This document shows, piece after piece, positions 17,352-26,368 of a stretch of 64,000 bases of DNA. The notes beneath the pieces were generated by a model that ran no database searches, was not told the origin of the DNA, and was given only the letters and a program-made list of their open reading frames with translations. Source of the stretch: Pseudomonas khavaziana. Its GTDB lineage: Bacteria; Pseudomonadota; Gammaproteobacteria; Pseudomonadales; Pseudomonadaceae. Position 1 is the stretch's first letter, and every line of letters starts with the position of its first letter. The position numbers and the translations under genes are program-made. The stretch covers positions 248,001 to 312,000 of the forward strand of contig NZ_JAHSTT010000006.1 in assembly GCF_019145205.1 (NCBI RefSeq), in the 5' to 3' direction.

Positions 17352-17605
17352 TGTGTCAAATCCTCCGCCCACTGGAGTTGCGCCGCACCGCACCAGCGCA
17401 CATCAGTGATGCCGTATTTTTCCGCCATCGGTTTGGAAACGCGCTTGAGGTTGTTTTGCCCGAACCTCGGTATGACCGCCACACCGGCATCGCAACTTGC
17501 CCAATGCCAGGCGTCGGCATTATTCATCTGCGGCGCACGCAAGATGAACGATTTGGGCTTGCCGTGAAGTTGATACTCGATGGTAAACAGTTCGTTGGTT
17601 TTCAT
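17348..17605 (-). CDS. Hypothetical protein, possibly DUF6555 family
   Basis: 85-residue protein with a GGGAGG ribosome site. The segment NNADAWHWASCDAGVAVIPR followed by KPMAEKYGITDVRW recalls a small Pseudomonas family that I believe is DUF6555; this is from memory and should be checked. It overlaps the next gene by ATGA. No function can be given. Confidence 0.6.
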   Translation of the reverse strand: MKTNELFTIEYQLHGKPKSFILRAPQMNNADAWHWASCDAGVAVIPRFGQNNLKRVSKPMAEKYGITDVRWCGAAQLQWAEDLTQ

Positions 17606-17704
17606 GAGGCCTCCCTAAGCTCATGTGCTACAGATATTTGACGCCAGAAAAAATTCAGAAAGATTGTCGGACACCTCGATAGCTGGTACTTCGGTGGTCA
17701 GCGG

Positions 17705-18442
17705 TCAGTGCCGGTGGGGAGTCTGGGTCGGGTCGTCGATCTGGATAATCCTGCCTTGGCGCCACGCATCCGCCCCTGGAGCAATGGCGGGAGTGGCGAT
17801 ATCCGCGCGTGCGGCCTTCTTCTGGTTGCTGTCCACGCCCAGGCGCTTATCCCGCTCGGCGACCATCTTCGGGTCGGCCTGGCCGTCGGCGGTAAACCCC
17901 ATCATCAGTTGCGGCACGCCCAACGGCAGCTGCTTGTGAAGGTCCGTATGCCAGGTGTGCCAGGTCTTGCCATAGGTATGCACGAGTTTCTCCATCAGGG
18001 CATGTTCGGCCACCTGTGGAATGCCCGGTGCAACCAACTGGCCTGATTTGACCTCATGCACGTGGCTATGCCACAGCGCCTTCTCCTGCGCGGGCAGGGC
18101 GTTGAACAGCTGCTCACTGATGATGTATTCCACCCCCATCAGCTTGGCATCCTTGCGGTTGCCGTCGTAGATCACGCACTGGATCACTTCTTCATTGAGG
18201 ATCGCGCAGTAGTGATGAGCTTCCATCTGCACATCGGGGTGGCCGTTGTAGAAATGGAAGCCGTCCAGGTAGGCATTCAATGCATCCACCGGCGGGCGCG
18301 ATTGCAGCACCGCAGCGCCAGCATCCAGGGTGCGCGTGGTGGGCGACTTAGCATCACCGGGCGCAACCACATTGGACGGTGAGTTGTTGCTGGCGCAGGC
18401 GGTCAGCAAGGCAATGGACAGTGTCAGGCTGAGTTTTTTCAT
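17705..18442 (-). CDS. DUF1264 (oil-body-associated-like) lipoprotein
   Basis: 245 residues with a lipoprotein signal peptide (MKKLSLTLSIALLTAC, lipobox LTAC with Cys at 16). The mature part holds DALNAYLDGFHFYNGHPD, AHHYCAILNEEVIQCVIYDG and LWHSHVHEVKSGQLVAPGIP, which I recognise as the DUF1264/OBAP domain found in bacteria, fungi and plants. The function is not established in bacteria. The gene stands alone with about 250 bases before the next gene. Confidence 0.8.
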   Translation of the reverse strand: MKKLSLTLSIALLTACASNNSPSNVVAPGDAKSPTTRTLDAGAAVLQSRPPVDALNAYLDGFHFYNGHPDVQMEAHHYCAILNEEVIQCVIYDGNRKDAKLMGVEYIISEQLFNALPAQEKALWHSHVHEVKSGQLVAPGIPQVAEHALMEKLVHTYGKTWHTWHTDLHKQLPLGVPQLMMGFTADGQADPKMVAERDKRLGVDSNQKKAARADIATPAIAPGADAWRQGRIIQIDDPTQTPHRH

Positions 18443-18698
18443 CGTGGATTCCCTCCATGGTCGGTGAGGCTGTACCGAGGGTTAGAAGGCTTGGCCGCGC
18501 AGGTGTTCAACCGGAATGGCGAGCGGCTGTCCAGAGGCCCCGCGTCGCCGGAGAGGCAGCCCAGTTGCTAAAAGTTTTGGAACACTGGTCAGCGCGACGG
18601 GTCATTTTTCATAAGTACCCAAGCGCGGCGGCGGGCATAGCGAGCAGCGTCGCCGATGAGCCGTCCGATATCGATTTCGACAAAGGAGAACCCGGCGG

Positions 18699-19790
18699 AT
18701 GCAGCCCCAGCCATACGATGACCCTTCCAACGACGATGCGCAGGGCGTGGCAACACTGCTTGAACGGCTATTGCGCGCGCGTGGCCCCGGAGGCCAGGAA
18801 GACGAGGTGCGTGCGATTTGCCTGGAAAGCCTCGGGCCGTTGTGTGACGAAACCTGGGTCGATCCCGCTGGCAACGTGATTGGCCTGATCAAGGCGGCGC
18901 AGGGCAACCACGATCCCGGGCGTGCGGTGAAAATCATGGCGCACATGGATGAAATCGCCATGGTGGTCAAGCATGTCGAAGCGGATGGCACGTTGCGCGT
19001 GACGGCGCTGGGCGGCGCGAACCCGGTGAACTTCGGCATGTGCCCGGTGGATATTCTCGGTGATCACCAGTTTATCCCGGGTGTGCTGTCCTTTGGCTCG
19101 ATGCACATGACGGCCAACGCGCCCCAGGGCGCTGATGTGTTGTCCGGGGATGTGCACTGGAATGATGTGCATGTCATCACCCGTTGCTCAAGTCAGACCT
19201 TGCGTGACTGCGGGGTGCGTCCCGGCAGTCGCGTAACCCTGAGCCAACACTGGCGCGAGCCGTTTCGGGTGGGGGATGCCATTGCCGCGCACTTCCTGGA
19301 CGACCGTGCGCCCATCGCCGCGGTACTCTATGCCGCGCAGTGCCTAAAACGACGACGACAAGCGCTTTCCTGCGATGCGTACTTCGTCTTCACCACCCTT
19401 GAAGAAGAGTGCAATGCCGGCGCCATGTACGCTGCGGCAACGCTGCCGGGCGATACTACCATCGCGGTGGAAGTCGGCCCGGTGATGCATGAGTACGGTA
19501 CGCGCCTGGGGGTCGATCCGATTATCAATACCGGTGACCTGAAAGGTTATTACACCCGCTCGGTAGTGAGCGGCCTGGCGGCTGCAGCGCAACGCTGTGG
19601 TTATGCGCCGCAATATGCCCTGCTGGTGGATTTTGCCTCGGATGCCAGCGCGGTCATGAGTAACGGCACCTCGGCCCGCGCCGGCTGTGTGGCGATTCCC
19701 ACGGAAAACACCCATGGCTATGAGGTGATTGTCGACGGTGCGATCCAAGCGTGCGCACAGACCTTGGCCGACTACCTGGCCACGTACTGA
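18699..19790 (+). CDS. M42 family (glutamyl aminopeptidase-like) metallopeptidase
   Basis: 363 residues. Expected metal ligands and catalytic residues are present in order: His/Asp in IMAHMDEIAMVV, Asp in AAHFLDDRAPIAAVL, the Glu pair in VFTTLEEECNAGAM, Asp/Glu in VEVGPVMHEYG and His in IPTENTHGYE. This is the M42 (FrvX/PepA-like) dinuclear zinc or cobalt aminopeptidase layout, including the inserted beta domain in the middle. AAGGAGA precedes the ATG. It is followed after about 40 bases by a CinA-like amidase gene on the same strand; the pairing has no obvious biochemical logic. Confidence 0.87.
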   Translation: MQPQPYDDPSNDDAQGVATLLERLLRARGPGGQEDEVRAICLESLGPLCDETWVDPAGNVIGLIKAAQGNHDPGRAVKIMAHMDEIAMVVKHVEADGTLRVTALGGANPVNFGMCPVDILGDHQFIPGVLSFGSMHMTANAPQGADVLSGDVHWNDVHVITRCSSQTLRDCGVRPGSRVTLSQHWREPFRVGDAIAAHFLDDRAPIAAVLYAAQCLKRRRQALSCDAYFVFTTLEEECNAGAMYAAATLPGDTTIAVEVGPVMHEYGTRLGVDPIINTGDLKGYYTRSVVSGLAAAAQRCGYAPQYALLVDFASDASAVMSNGTSARAGCVAIPTENTHGYEVIVDGAIQACAQTLADYLATY

Positions 19791-19832
19791 ACCAGCATCA
19801 GGCTCGCACATGACGTGCAGGAGGATAAAACC

Positions 19833-20333
19833 GTGTCTATCGCCGTTTCCACGATTGACTACCTGAAACAATACGATATGACCCTTACCACGGCCGAGTC
19901 CTGTACAGCGGGGAAAATCATCACCCTGCTGTCGGAAGTCGAGGGCGGTGGGGCGTGTATCGAGAGTGGGTACGTGGTGTATGCCCCTGAAGCCAAGCAG
20001 CGTTTGTTGGGCGTGCGTGCGTATACGATTGAGACCTTCAACCTCACCAGTTGCGAGGTCGCCCGTGAGATGGCCGCAGGCGCGATGCGTGACAGTCCCG
20101 CGGGCGTGGCCGTGGCCACCACCGGGCTGCTCGGCCCGGATGACGTGGACGGCATTCCGGCCGGGACCATTTGCTTCGCCTGGGCTTATCGGATGGGGCA
20201 GGGGGTGAGTATTTTCAGCCGCAAGGAACGCTTCCTGGGTTCCCGGGAGCAGGTGCAGCTTTACGCGGCGGAGCATGCCTTGAAGCGGCTGGCACATTTT
20301 CACCAGCGCGCCCTGGCCGGCGAACAAGGCTAG
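19833..20333 (+). CDS. CinA C-terminal-type (PncC-like) nicotinamide-nucleotide amidohydrolase family protein
   Basis: 166 residues, equal to the free-standing C-terminal CinA domain. Motifs LTTAESCTAGKIITLLSEVE, CIESGYVVYAPEAKQRLLGV and VAVATTGLLGPDDVDGIPAG match the family; relatives deamidate NMN in pyridine nucleotide salvage. The start is a GTG at 19833 with AGGAGG 8 bases upstream. The usual GPSGG is GLLGPD here, so activity on NMN is uncertain. Confidence 0.82.
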   Translation: MSIAVSTIDYLKQYDMTLTTAESCTAGKIITLLSEVEGGGACIESGYVVYAPEAKQRLLGVRAYTIETFNLTSCEVAREMAAGAMRDSPAGVAVATTGLLGPDDVDGIPAGTICFAWAYRMGQGVSIFSRKERFLGSREQVQLYAAEHALKRLAHFHQRALAGEQG

Positions 20334-20340
20334 CTAAGCC

Positions 20341-20778
20341 TTATTTGACTGGCTGCGAGGCCCATTCGCCGCCGGCTTTTTCACAGTCGATCTTGGCTTG
20401 GACCAGATCATTGGCGGCGTAGTAGTAGGTCACTACGCGGGCATTCTTGGGCAGCAATGCGCCTTCGTGATCCGGCGACTTGGACGTCGAATGGGGGTTG
20501 GCCAGGGCCTCTTGGGTCGGCGTGGCCTTGCAGCTGGCGACATGGTTGCTGGCACAGGCCGCTACCTTGTTTTTCGTAGTAGGCATCATCTCCTTGTTCT
20601 CGTTGCTGCAAGACCAGTCGATGGCTTCAGGCGGCATGCCCTCGTAGCGGTAGCAGGTATGTTGCTCGACCGTCGGCACCTGGGCGCTTTGCCCGCGTGT
20701 AACCACATCGCAGGCGTCGGCCAGGGCCGTCGAGGACGTAATGATGAGTAGCAAGGTGATCGGCAGTCGGACGTTCAT
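20341..20778 (-). CDS. Hypothetical secreted cysteine-rich protein
   Basis: 145 residues with a clear signal peptide (MNVRLPITLLLIITSSTALA) and six cysteines in the mature part (DACDVV, HTCYRY, WSCSNE, AACASN, SCKATP, DCEKAG), suggesting disulfides in the periplasm. It is convergent with the CinA-like gene, 8 bases apart. No family recognised. Confidence 0.65.
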   Translation of the reverse strand: MNVRLPITLLLIITSSTALADACDVVTRGQSAQVPTVEQHTCYRYEGMPPEAIDWSCSNENKEMMPTTKNKVAACASNHVASCKATPTQEALANPHSTSKSPDHEGALLPKNARVVTYYYAANDLVQAKIDCEKAGGEWASQPVK

Positions 20779-21025
20779 GAACTAATCTCCGCGCTTGCTT
20801 GAGGTGGCGGGCGAATGCGCCGCTTCATATGCATTTGAAGGGGCCATGGGCGCTAAAGTTTTAACAATTTGCACAGGCTTCGACGAGTGGCCGACCATTC
20901 GTCCAAGCCTGCACCGATTTGTTGAACGCCTGCGCCTTCGTTCCGGACAGATATATAACGGGCCCACGAACGTTGCGCTCGTCTGGCGCCCTGGATATCA
21001 CTCACTCAGCAGCAGGTGAATCATC

Positions 21026-21175
21026 ATGAAGAAGCTCTATATGTGCCTGGGATTGTGCAGCGCGTTCATGCTTCACGGCTGTTTTGACAGCTCCGACAAC
21101 ACCACCAAGAACAACACCAGCGGGACCAAGTCGTCGGTGCAGATGCAGGAAGGCAAGGCTGAGGAAAGCAAGTAG
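21026..21175 (+). CDS. Small lipoprotein, hypothetical
   Basis: 49-codon gene encoding a signal peptide with a lipobox-like end (SAFMLHGC, Cys at 18) and a short Ser/Thr/Asn/Lys-rich tail (DSSDNTTKNNTSGTKSS). GCAGGTGAA lies just before the ATG. It resembles the many tiny Pseudomonas lipoproteins of unknown role. The preceding 250 bases (20779-21025) hold no other gene that I can see and probably its promoter. Confidence 0.6.
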   Translation: MKKLYMCLGLCSAFMLHGCFDSSDNTTKNNTSGTKSSVQMQEGKAEESK

Positions 21176-21298
21176 AGGCCCCTGGACTAAATGTGGGAGT
21201 CCCCACCACATCTTCGATGTGACGCTGTCGCGCAGCAAACTAGGGAGCTTGCTTCCGTGGCGGCCTGACAGCCGAGCAGGATGTTGGTTTTCGTCCTC

Positions 21299-21556
21299 GG
21301 TACATATCCGTTATTTGGGCAACGGCCACTTAGGGTTCCGCTTTTACAGCGGCTCACTTTTGAACAGCCGGAATGCCGGCCCAGGCAAAAGTAAGCAAAA
21401 CGCTCTTGCCCCACCACTCGGCACCTCGCCTAGGCTCGGTGTGCCCTCTCTCCGGCTTGAATCCGTGGACCACGGCTTCAAGCCTGCGTTCGGCCAGCGT
21501 GGTTTAACGGGGCGCCTAAGATCAAAAGCAAGATCAAAAGCGACTCGCTGCGCATC
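21299..21556. repeat. Dispersed intergenic repeat, copy B (left arm of a large inverted repeat)
   Basis: Same orientation as copy A at 3904-4222 and inverted relative to copy C at 21745-22013. The outer blocks match copy A (ACGGCCACTTAGGGTTCCGC; CCACCACTCGGCACCTCGCC; GGCCAGCGTGGTTTA). The internal palindrome of copies A and C is replaced by a different one (GGCTTGAATCCGTGG / CCACGGCTTCAAGCC), so the element is modular. No gene lies between this arm and copy C, only a REPIN. Confidence 0.8.
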
Positions 21557-21585
21557 GCAGATACGCTGGCGGCGCTTGTGCTTTT

Positions 21586-21687
21586 CTGTAGGAGCGAGCT
21601 TGCTCGCGAAAAATCTGAGAACGCCGCGTTCTTTCTGGTTTCCCGTGTCATCGTTAACGACCTTCGCGGGCAAGCCCGCTCCCACAG
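21586..21687. repeat. REPIN, GTAGGAGCGAGCTTGC family
   Basis: Two inverted REP units: CTGTAGGAGCGAGCTTGCTC at the left and GGGCAAGCCCGCTCCCACAG at the right, about 60 bases apart. It sits midway between the two arms of the large inverted repeat. Confidence 0.8.
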
Positions 21688-21744
21688 GGGTACGCGCACA
21701 CTTCAACGATCAGGTCGGCTATAAGGCCGCCTCGCTGTGTTTTT

Positions 21745-22013
21745 GATCTAAGGCGCCCCGTTAAACCACGCTGGCCGGAATTCGACAGGGATTTGGGGGG
21801 TAAACCGGCAGGGATGCCGGTTTAGCCGCCCCGCGCCATGGATGGCGCGTGGCGGCGGCCCCAAATCCATGGCGGATTACGGGCACACCGAGCCTGGGCG
21901 AGGTGCCGAGTGGTGGGGCAAGAGCGTTTTGCTTACTTTGCCGCTTTTGCAAAGTGAGCCGCCGTAAGGGCGGAACCTATAGTGGCCGTTACCTAAGCAA
22001 CGGATATGTACTC
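21745..22013. repeat. Dispersed intergenic repeat, copy C (right, inverted arm)
   Basis: Reverse complement of the copy A type, including the GGATTTGGGG...CCCCAAATCC inner palindrome, and pairing with copy B to make an inverted repeat of about 715 bases in total. The complement of the GGTAACGGCCACT block lies at its right end. It has no coding features. Confidence 0.8.
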
Positions 22014-22149
22014 GCCCCAACAACCCAACAACCCGGTCACATCGTCGACGTGGCGCCGTCGCGCAGCAACCTGGACCGCCGCCAAAATATCCGGCGTTAG
22101 GACTAAATTTTAACTCTTTAAAATCAGTAGATTACTTGAAGTTTGATAA

Positions 22150-22234
22150 GAGGGGGCTTGCTCCCGATATAGGTGTGTCAGTCTATACAACTGTGACTGA
22201 ACTACCGCTATCGGGAGCAAGCCCCCTCCCACAG
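22150..22234. repeat. REPIN, GTGGGAGGGGGCTTGC family
   Basis: Inverted REP units AGGGGGCTTGCTCCCGATA and TATCGGGAGCAAGCCCCCTC flank a short stem with GTGTGTCAGT. It lies 12 bases from the 3' end of the cytochrome c gene and may act as its transcript end. Confidence 0.85.
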
Positions 22235-22246
22235 TTCATACATCAC

Positions 22247-23650
22247 TCAGCGCATATGCAGGATGATCGGGCTGCTACTCGCCGGGTCGGTATGCCCGCG
22301 CAGTTTACCCACGGCCTTCGCATCGACCGAGCCACCGCTGTTGCCCCAGGTGCCGCGCACGTAGCTCAGCACGTCGGCGATTTCCTCATCGGACAACTGC
22401 TCGCGAAACGCCGGCATGCGGTAGGCGTCGGGTACACCGGCTGCCACCACGCGTTGCGAGCCGTTGAGGGTGATGTTGATCGCCGAGGCGTTTTCCTTGG
22501 CCAGTGCCGAAGTGGCGCCGGCCAGGGGTGGCATCCATTCGGGCTGGCCTTTGCCGTCGAGGCCGTGGCACGAGGCGCAGCGGGTGGCATAGGTATGGGC
22601 GCCCGGGGTTTGCGCCGGGGCGTTGGCGACCGCCTGATACTGCCAGGGTGAGCCATCACGCTGCGGGTCGCCGGGCAGTGACTTGAGGTAACGGGCGATG
22701 GCGGCCAGGTCCTCGTCCTGCATGAACTGCGTGGAGTTGTTGAACGCTTCGGTCATCGAACCGTAGACCACCGCGTGGGCATTGCGCCCGGTCTTGAGGA
22801 ACTGCACGATCTGCGCCTCGCTCCAGCGGCCCAGGCCGGTGTTGTGATCCTGGCGCAGGCTCGGCGCGTACCAGCCGTCGAGCAGGGCACCGGCAAGGAA
22901 CGGCGCGCCGGACTCATCCAGGGCTTTCTCGTTGAAGGCCAGGCCGCGCGGTGTATGGCAACTGCCGCAATGGCCGGGGCCCTGGACGATATAGGCCCCA
23001 CGGTTCCACAGTGCGTCCTGGCCGGGTTTGGCCGCATAGGTGGCGGTAGGCGCGAACACGCCGTTCCACAGTGCGTCCTGGCCGGGTTTGGCCGCATAGG
23101 TGGCGGTAGGCGCGAACACGCCGTTCCACAGGGCGATGGGCCAGCGCATATTGAGCGGCCAGGGAATGTCACTGGGGATGTTCGCCTGGCTGGCCGGTTG
23201 CACGCCTTGCATGAAGAACGCGTACAGCGCCTTCACGTCGTCGTCGCTGAGCTTTACATAGGACGGGTAGGGCATGGCCGGGTACAGCCGCCGCCCGCCT
23301 GGCGCTACGCCATGGCGTACGGCACGGTCGAAGTCGGCCAGGCTATAGGCGCCAATGCCATGCTCGCGGTCGGGGGTGATGTTGGTGGCGTGAATCGCCC
23401 CCAGTGGCGTGGCCATTTCCAGGCCACCGGCAAAGGGCTGCTTGCCGGCGAGGCTGTGACAGGCCACGCAGTCACTCACCCGCGCAACGTATTCGCCGCG
23501 ACTGACCAAGGCGGGCTCGAAACTTGTAGCCTGTTGCTGTTCAAAAGGCGAAGCGGGCTGGCGTGTGACGTACCAGGCCAGCAGGCCTGCGGCGACCACA
23601 CAGGGCAGCACCAGCCACCCTGCGGTTCTTGCGAATCGGCGGTTGTTCAT
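22247..23650 (-). CDS. Triheme cytochrome c subunit of a membrane dehydrogenase
   Basis: 467 residues: an N-terminal membrane anchor (WLVLPCVVAAGLLAWYV), then three heme-binding CxxCH motifs (CVACH, CGSCH, CASCH) spread over three cytochrome c domains. This is the layout of electron-transfer subunits of periplasmic alcohol/aldehyde dehydrogenases. It is the third gene of an operon with a molybdenum hydroxylase and a 2Fe-2S protein, so it should carry electrons from them to the respiratory chain. Oddity: an exact 60-base tandem duplication adds 20 residues between the first and second heme domains (see 23004-23123). The last heme domain is followed by a short tail ending ILHMR. Confidence 0.9.
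   Translation of the reverse strand: MNNRRFARTAGWLVLPCVVAAGLLAWYVTRQPASPFEQQQATSFEPALVSRGEYVARVSDCVACHSLAGKQPFAGGLEMATPLGAIHATNITPDREHGIGAYSLADFDRAVRHGVAPGGRRLYPAMPYPSYVKLSDDDVKALYAFFMQGVQPASQANIPSDIPWPLNMRWPIALWNGVFAPTATYAAKPGQDALWNGVFAPTATYAAKPGQDALWNRGAYIVQGPGHCGSCHTPRGLAFNEKALDESGAPFLAGALLDGWYAPSLRQDHNTGLGRWSEAQIVQFLKTGRNAHAVVYGSMTEAFNNSTQFMQDEDLAAIARYLKSLPGDPQRDGSPWQYQAVANAPAQTPGAHTYATRCASCHGLDGKGQPEWMPPLAGATSALAKENASAINITLNGSQRVVAAGVPDAYRMPAFREQLSDEEIADVLSYVRGTWGNSGGSVDAKAVGKLRGHTDPASSSPIILHMR
23004..23123. repeat. Exact 60-bp tandem duplication inside the cytochrome c gene
   Basis: Two identical 60-base units (23004-23063 and 23064-23123), followed by the first 9 bases of a third. They encode ALWNGVFAPTATYAAKPGQD twice, in frame. 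The copies show no base difference, which points to a very recent event. Confidence 0.95.
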
Positions 23651-23666
23651 GGGCGTTCCCTGTCGG

Positions 23667-25913
23667 TTAGCTAAAGGTGTAACGGCTCAATGGCAGACTG
23701 CGGATGCGCTGGCCGGTCAACTGCGCCACCGCGTTGGCCACAGCCGGCGCCACCGCGGGCAGCGGCGGTTCGCCGATACCGCCCATTTTTTCGCCACTCT
23801 CGACAATACGCACATGCACCCGCGCCATCCGCGCAGGCGGCAGCACTGGGTAAAGGTCGTAGTTGCGTGCCCGTGGCTTACCGTCCACGTACACCGCTTC
23901 CTCGACCAGTGTTTGCGACAGACCCAGGGCCACGGCACCGTGGACCTGGGCTTCAATGATCGCCGGGTTGACGATGCTGCCGGGGTCAATGGCCTGCCAG
24001 ATGTCATGCACCTTGACCTGGCCGTTTTCAATCGACACTTCGGCGATCACCGCCGCATGGGAGCCAAACGGCGACGCCATGGCCACGCCACGCGCACGCC
24101 GGCTGCCGTCTTCGGCGGTGAAGGGGCCACGTTTCCAGCCACCCGACAGCTCGCCCACGGCTTGCAGCAGGGTGGTCAATCGTGGGTTATCACGTAGCAG
24201 GTGCAGGCGCAGGTCAAAGGGATCTTGACCGCCTTTGTCCGCCAGCTCATCGAGGAACGCTTCGTAGAAAAAATCGTTGAGCGAGTTGCCTACAGAGCGC
24301 CAGTAGCCCAGCATCACCGGGCCCTTGACGTAGATCTGCGCGATGCGTTTGTTGGGGATTGCATAGGCCTTTCCCGACAGCCCCTCCATGGCTGTGGGGT
24401 CGATTTTTTCACCCTGTTTGCCGGCGAGGGCTTCGGTCGGGCCTTCGGTGGCGCTGACCGCCTCGATGGCCACCGGCAGGCCATTGGCGTCCAGGCCGGC
24501 GCGGAACTTGACCACCGCCACCGGGCGCAGCACATCGCGCAGGAACTCTTCTTCCCGGGTCCAGATCAGCTTGATCGGGCGCCCCACGGCCTTGGCCAAT
24601 TCGATGGCCTGGGGATAAGGGTTGGCCGACTCATAGAGAAAATGCCGGCCAAAGAAACCGCCCAGCAAGGGCGAGTGCAAGGTGATCTTGTCGGCGGCCA
24701 GGCCAGTGCGCTTGGCAATGTCGTCGCGGAACATATCCGGCGCCTGGTTGGGCAACCACACCTCCAGGGTGCCGTCCGGGTTGTAGCGTGCCAGGGCCGA
24801 CGGCGGCTCGAGCTGGGCGTGGTTGAGGTATTGGTTGTGGTAGGTGGCCTGCACCTGGGTCTTGGCACCGGCCAGCGCGCCGGCTACGTCGCCTTCGTTT
24901 TCGTCATCGCGGGCCGGGCCTTGCTGGGCGGCGAGGAAGTCGCGGTGCTTGTCGCTGGAAAAATCTGCCGGCATCACCCGTACCGTCGAATCGGCAGGGG
25001 CTTCCTGCCAGTCAACCTGGATGGCCTCGACCGCGCGCTTGGCGTGCCACCAGCGCTCGGCCACCACCGCCACCGCGCCGGGCAGCACATGCACCGAGTG
25101 CACGCCTTGCATGGCTTGTACCTCGGCCTGATTGCGCAGGCTGCCCACGCTCATGCCCAGGCGCGGCGCATGCTGCACGGCGGCGTGGAGCATGCCGTCG
25201 ACCTTGAGGTCGATGCAGTACTGCGCCTTGCCGGTGGATTTGTCGTAGGCATCGAGACGCTTGACCGGCTTGCCGATCCAGCGGAACTGGCTTGGGTCGC
25301 GCAGGGTGATACTGGCCGGGTCGGGCACCGGCATGTCCAGGGCGCGGCCGGCCAATTCACCATAGCCCAGGGAGCGGCCCGACGCGGTATGCACCACGCG
25401 GCCGGGTTGGGTGGTCAATTGCGCGACCGGCACACCCATTTGTTCAGCCGCCGCTTGCAGCAGCATCGCCCGCGCCAGGGCGCCGAGGCGGCGCATGGTC
25501 GGGTAGCTCATGCGCACCGACATACTGCCGCCGGTGATGCGCAGGCCGTTTTCCATCACTACATAGGCTTCGCCGGGCGGCGCACTTTCGACGATGAAAG
25601 TGGCCGGGTCGGCATCCAGTTCTTCGCCGACAATTTGCGCCATGGCCGTGTGGGTGCCTTGCCCGCCTTCCATGAACGGGCTGAGCAAGCGCACGCTGCC
25701 GTCCGGGCGAATCTCCAGGAACGCCGGCACCTGGGTGCCACGTTCGGCAGCGCTGGTGGCGGCTTGTACCCGAGCCGAGCCCAGGGGCAGGCCGAAACCG
25801 ATTACCAGCGCGCCCACGGCGGTACTGGTCAGGAAGCGGCGGCGGGACAGGTTGATAGGCTCACCTGATGCCAGATCGAGCAGGCCTTGAGGAAGCTTGA
25901 TGGGCGTATTCAT
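23667..25913 (-). CDS. Molybdopterin-dependent aldehyde dehydrogenase / IorB-like large subunit
   Basis: 748-residue protein of the xanthine oxidase family, in the single-chain form that is exported. The N-terminus carries a twin-arginine signal (NLSRRRFLTSTAVGALVIGF). The rest has the two halves of the molybdenum cofactor domain, with recognisable QFRWIGKPVKRLDAYDKSTG, HAQLEPPSALARYN, GGFFGRHFLYES and the end GGIGEPPLPAVAPAVANAVA, where the catalytic glutamate loop (GEPPLP) is found in isoquinoline-oxidoreductase-like enzymes. It should oxidise an aldehyde or N-heterocycle in the periplasm. TGATG overlap with the 2Fe-2S gene upstream and 16 bases to the cytochrome gene downstream show a three-gene operon. 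The actual substrate is not evident. Confidence 0.92.
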   Translation of the reverse strand: MNTPIKLPQGLLDLASGEPINLSRRRFLTSTAVGALVIGFGLPLGSARVQAATSAAERGTQVPAFLEIRPDGSVRLLSPFMEGGQGTHTAMAQIVGEELDADPATFIVESAPPGEAYVVMENGLRITGGSMSVRMSYPTMRRLGALARAMLLQAAAEQMGVPVAQLTTQPGRVVHTASGRSLGYGELAGRALDMPVPDPASITLRDPSQFRWIGKPVKRLDAYDKSTGKAQYCIDLKVDGMLHAAVQHAPRLGMSVGSLRNQAEVQAMQGVHSVHVLPGAVAVVAERWWHAKRAVEAIQVDWQEAPADSTVRVMPADFSSDKHRDFLAAQQGPARDDENEGDVAGALAGAKTQVQATYHNQYLNHAQLEPPSALARYNPDGTLEVWLPNQAPDMFRDDIAKRTGLAADKITLHSPLLGGFFGRHFLYESANPYPQAIELAKAVGRPIKLIWTREEEFLRDVLRPVAVVKFRAGLDANGLPVAIEAVSATEGPTEALAGKQGEKIDPTAMEGLSGKAYAIPNKRIAQIYVKGPVMLGYWRSVGNSLNDFFYEAFLDELADKGGQDPFDLRLHLLRDNPRLTTLLQAVGELSGGWKRGPFTAEDGSRRARGVAMASPFGSHAAVIAEVSIENGQVKVHDIWQAIDPGSIVNPAIIEAQVHGAVALGLSQTLVEEAVYVDGKPRARNYDLYPVLPPARMARVHVRIVESGEKMGGIGEPPLPAVAPAVANAVAQLTGQRIRSLPLSRYTFS

Positions 25914-26368
25914 CAGACGCTCTCCTGCTTGGCCAGGTCCTGCATGGCGCTCTGGATAGCGTTATAAGTACCGCAGCGGCACAGGTTGATCATCGCCGCG
26001 TTAATCTGCTCAGCGGTGGGCGCCGGGGTGTGCTTGAGCAGTGCAGTGGCCGCCATCACCTGCCCGGACTGACAGTAACCGCATTGCGCCACCTGGCGTT
26101 CGACCCAGGTGGCGACCACACGCTTGCCCACCTCATCTTCTTCGATGGCCTCGATGGTGGTGATTTCGCGGCCGACCACGCCGGCTACCGGGGTGACGCA
26201 TGAGCGCACTACATTGCCGTCCACCAGCACCGAACAGGCGCCACATTGAGCCAGGCCGCAGCCGTACTTGGTGCCGGTCAGCCCCAGATTGTCGCGGATC
26301 ACCCATAACAAGGGGGTGTCGGCTTCGGCATCGACTTGATAGGCCTTTTGGTTAATACGTAATTCCAT
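25913..26368 (-). CDS. 2Fe-2S subunit of the molybdenum hydroxylase (IorA-like)
   Basis: 151 residues with the two iron-sulfur clusters of the family. The plant-type cluster ligands are in GTKYGCGLAQCGACSVLVDG and RSCVTP, and the C-terminal cluster ligands in AQCGYCQSGQVM and NLCRCGTYNAI. It has no signal peptide and is presumably carried to the periplasm with the Tat-exported large subunit. First gene of the operon; its promoter should lie in 26369-26644. Confidence 0.95.
   Translation of the reverse strand: MELRINQKAYQVDAEADTPLLWVIRDNLGLTGTKYGCGLAQCGACSVLVDGNVVRSCVTPVAGVVGREITTIEAIEEDEVGKRVVATWVERQVAQCGYCQSGQVMAATALLKHTPAPTAEQINAAMINLCRCGTYNAIQSAMQDLAKQESV

Noticed and set aside
21299..22013. 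Insertion sequence or transposon
   Set aside because: The inverted repeat contains no transposase-like frame and no visible target-site duplication; only a REPIN lies between the arms.
23004..23132. CRISPR-like array
   Set aside because: The repeat is a head-to-tail duplication without spacers, in frame within a coding gene.
24201..25868. Long plus-strand open frame (555 codons) opposite the molybdenum hydroxylase gene
   Set aside because: It is the complement of a clearly functional gene; its composition (His/Gly/Arg/Gln-rich, low complexity) is what GC-rich antisense frames give.
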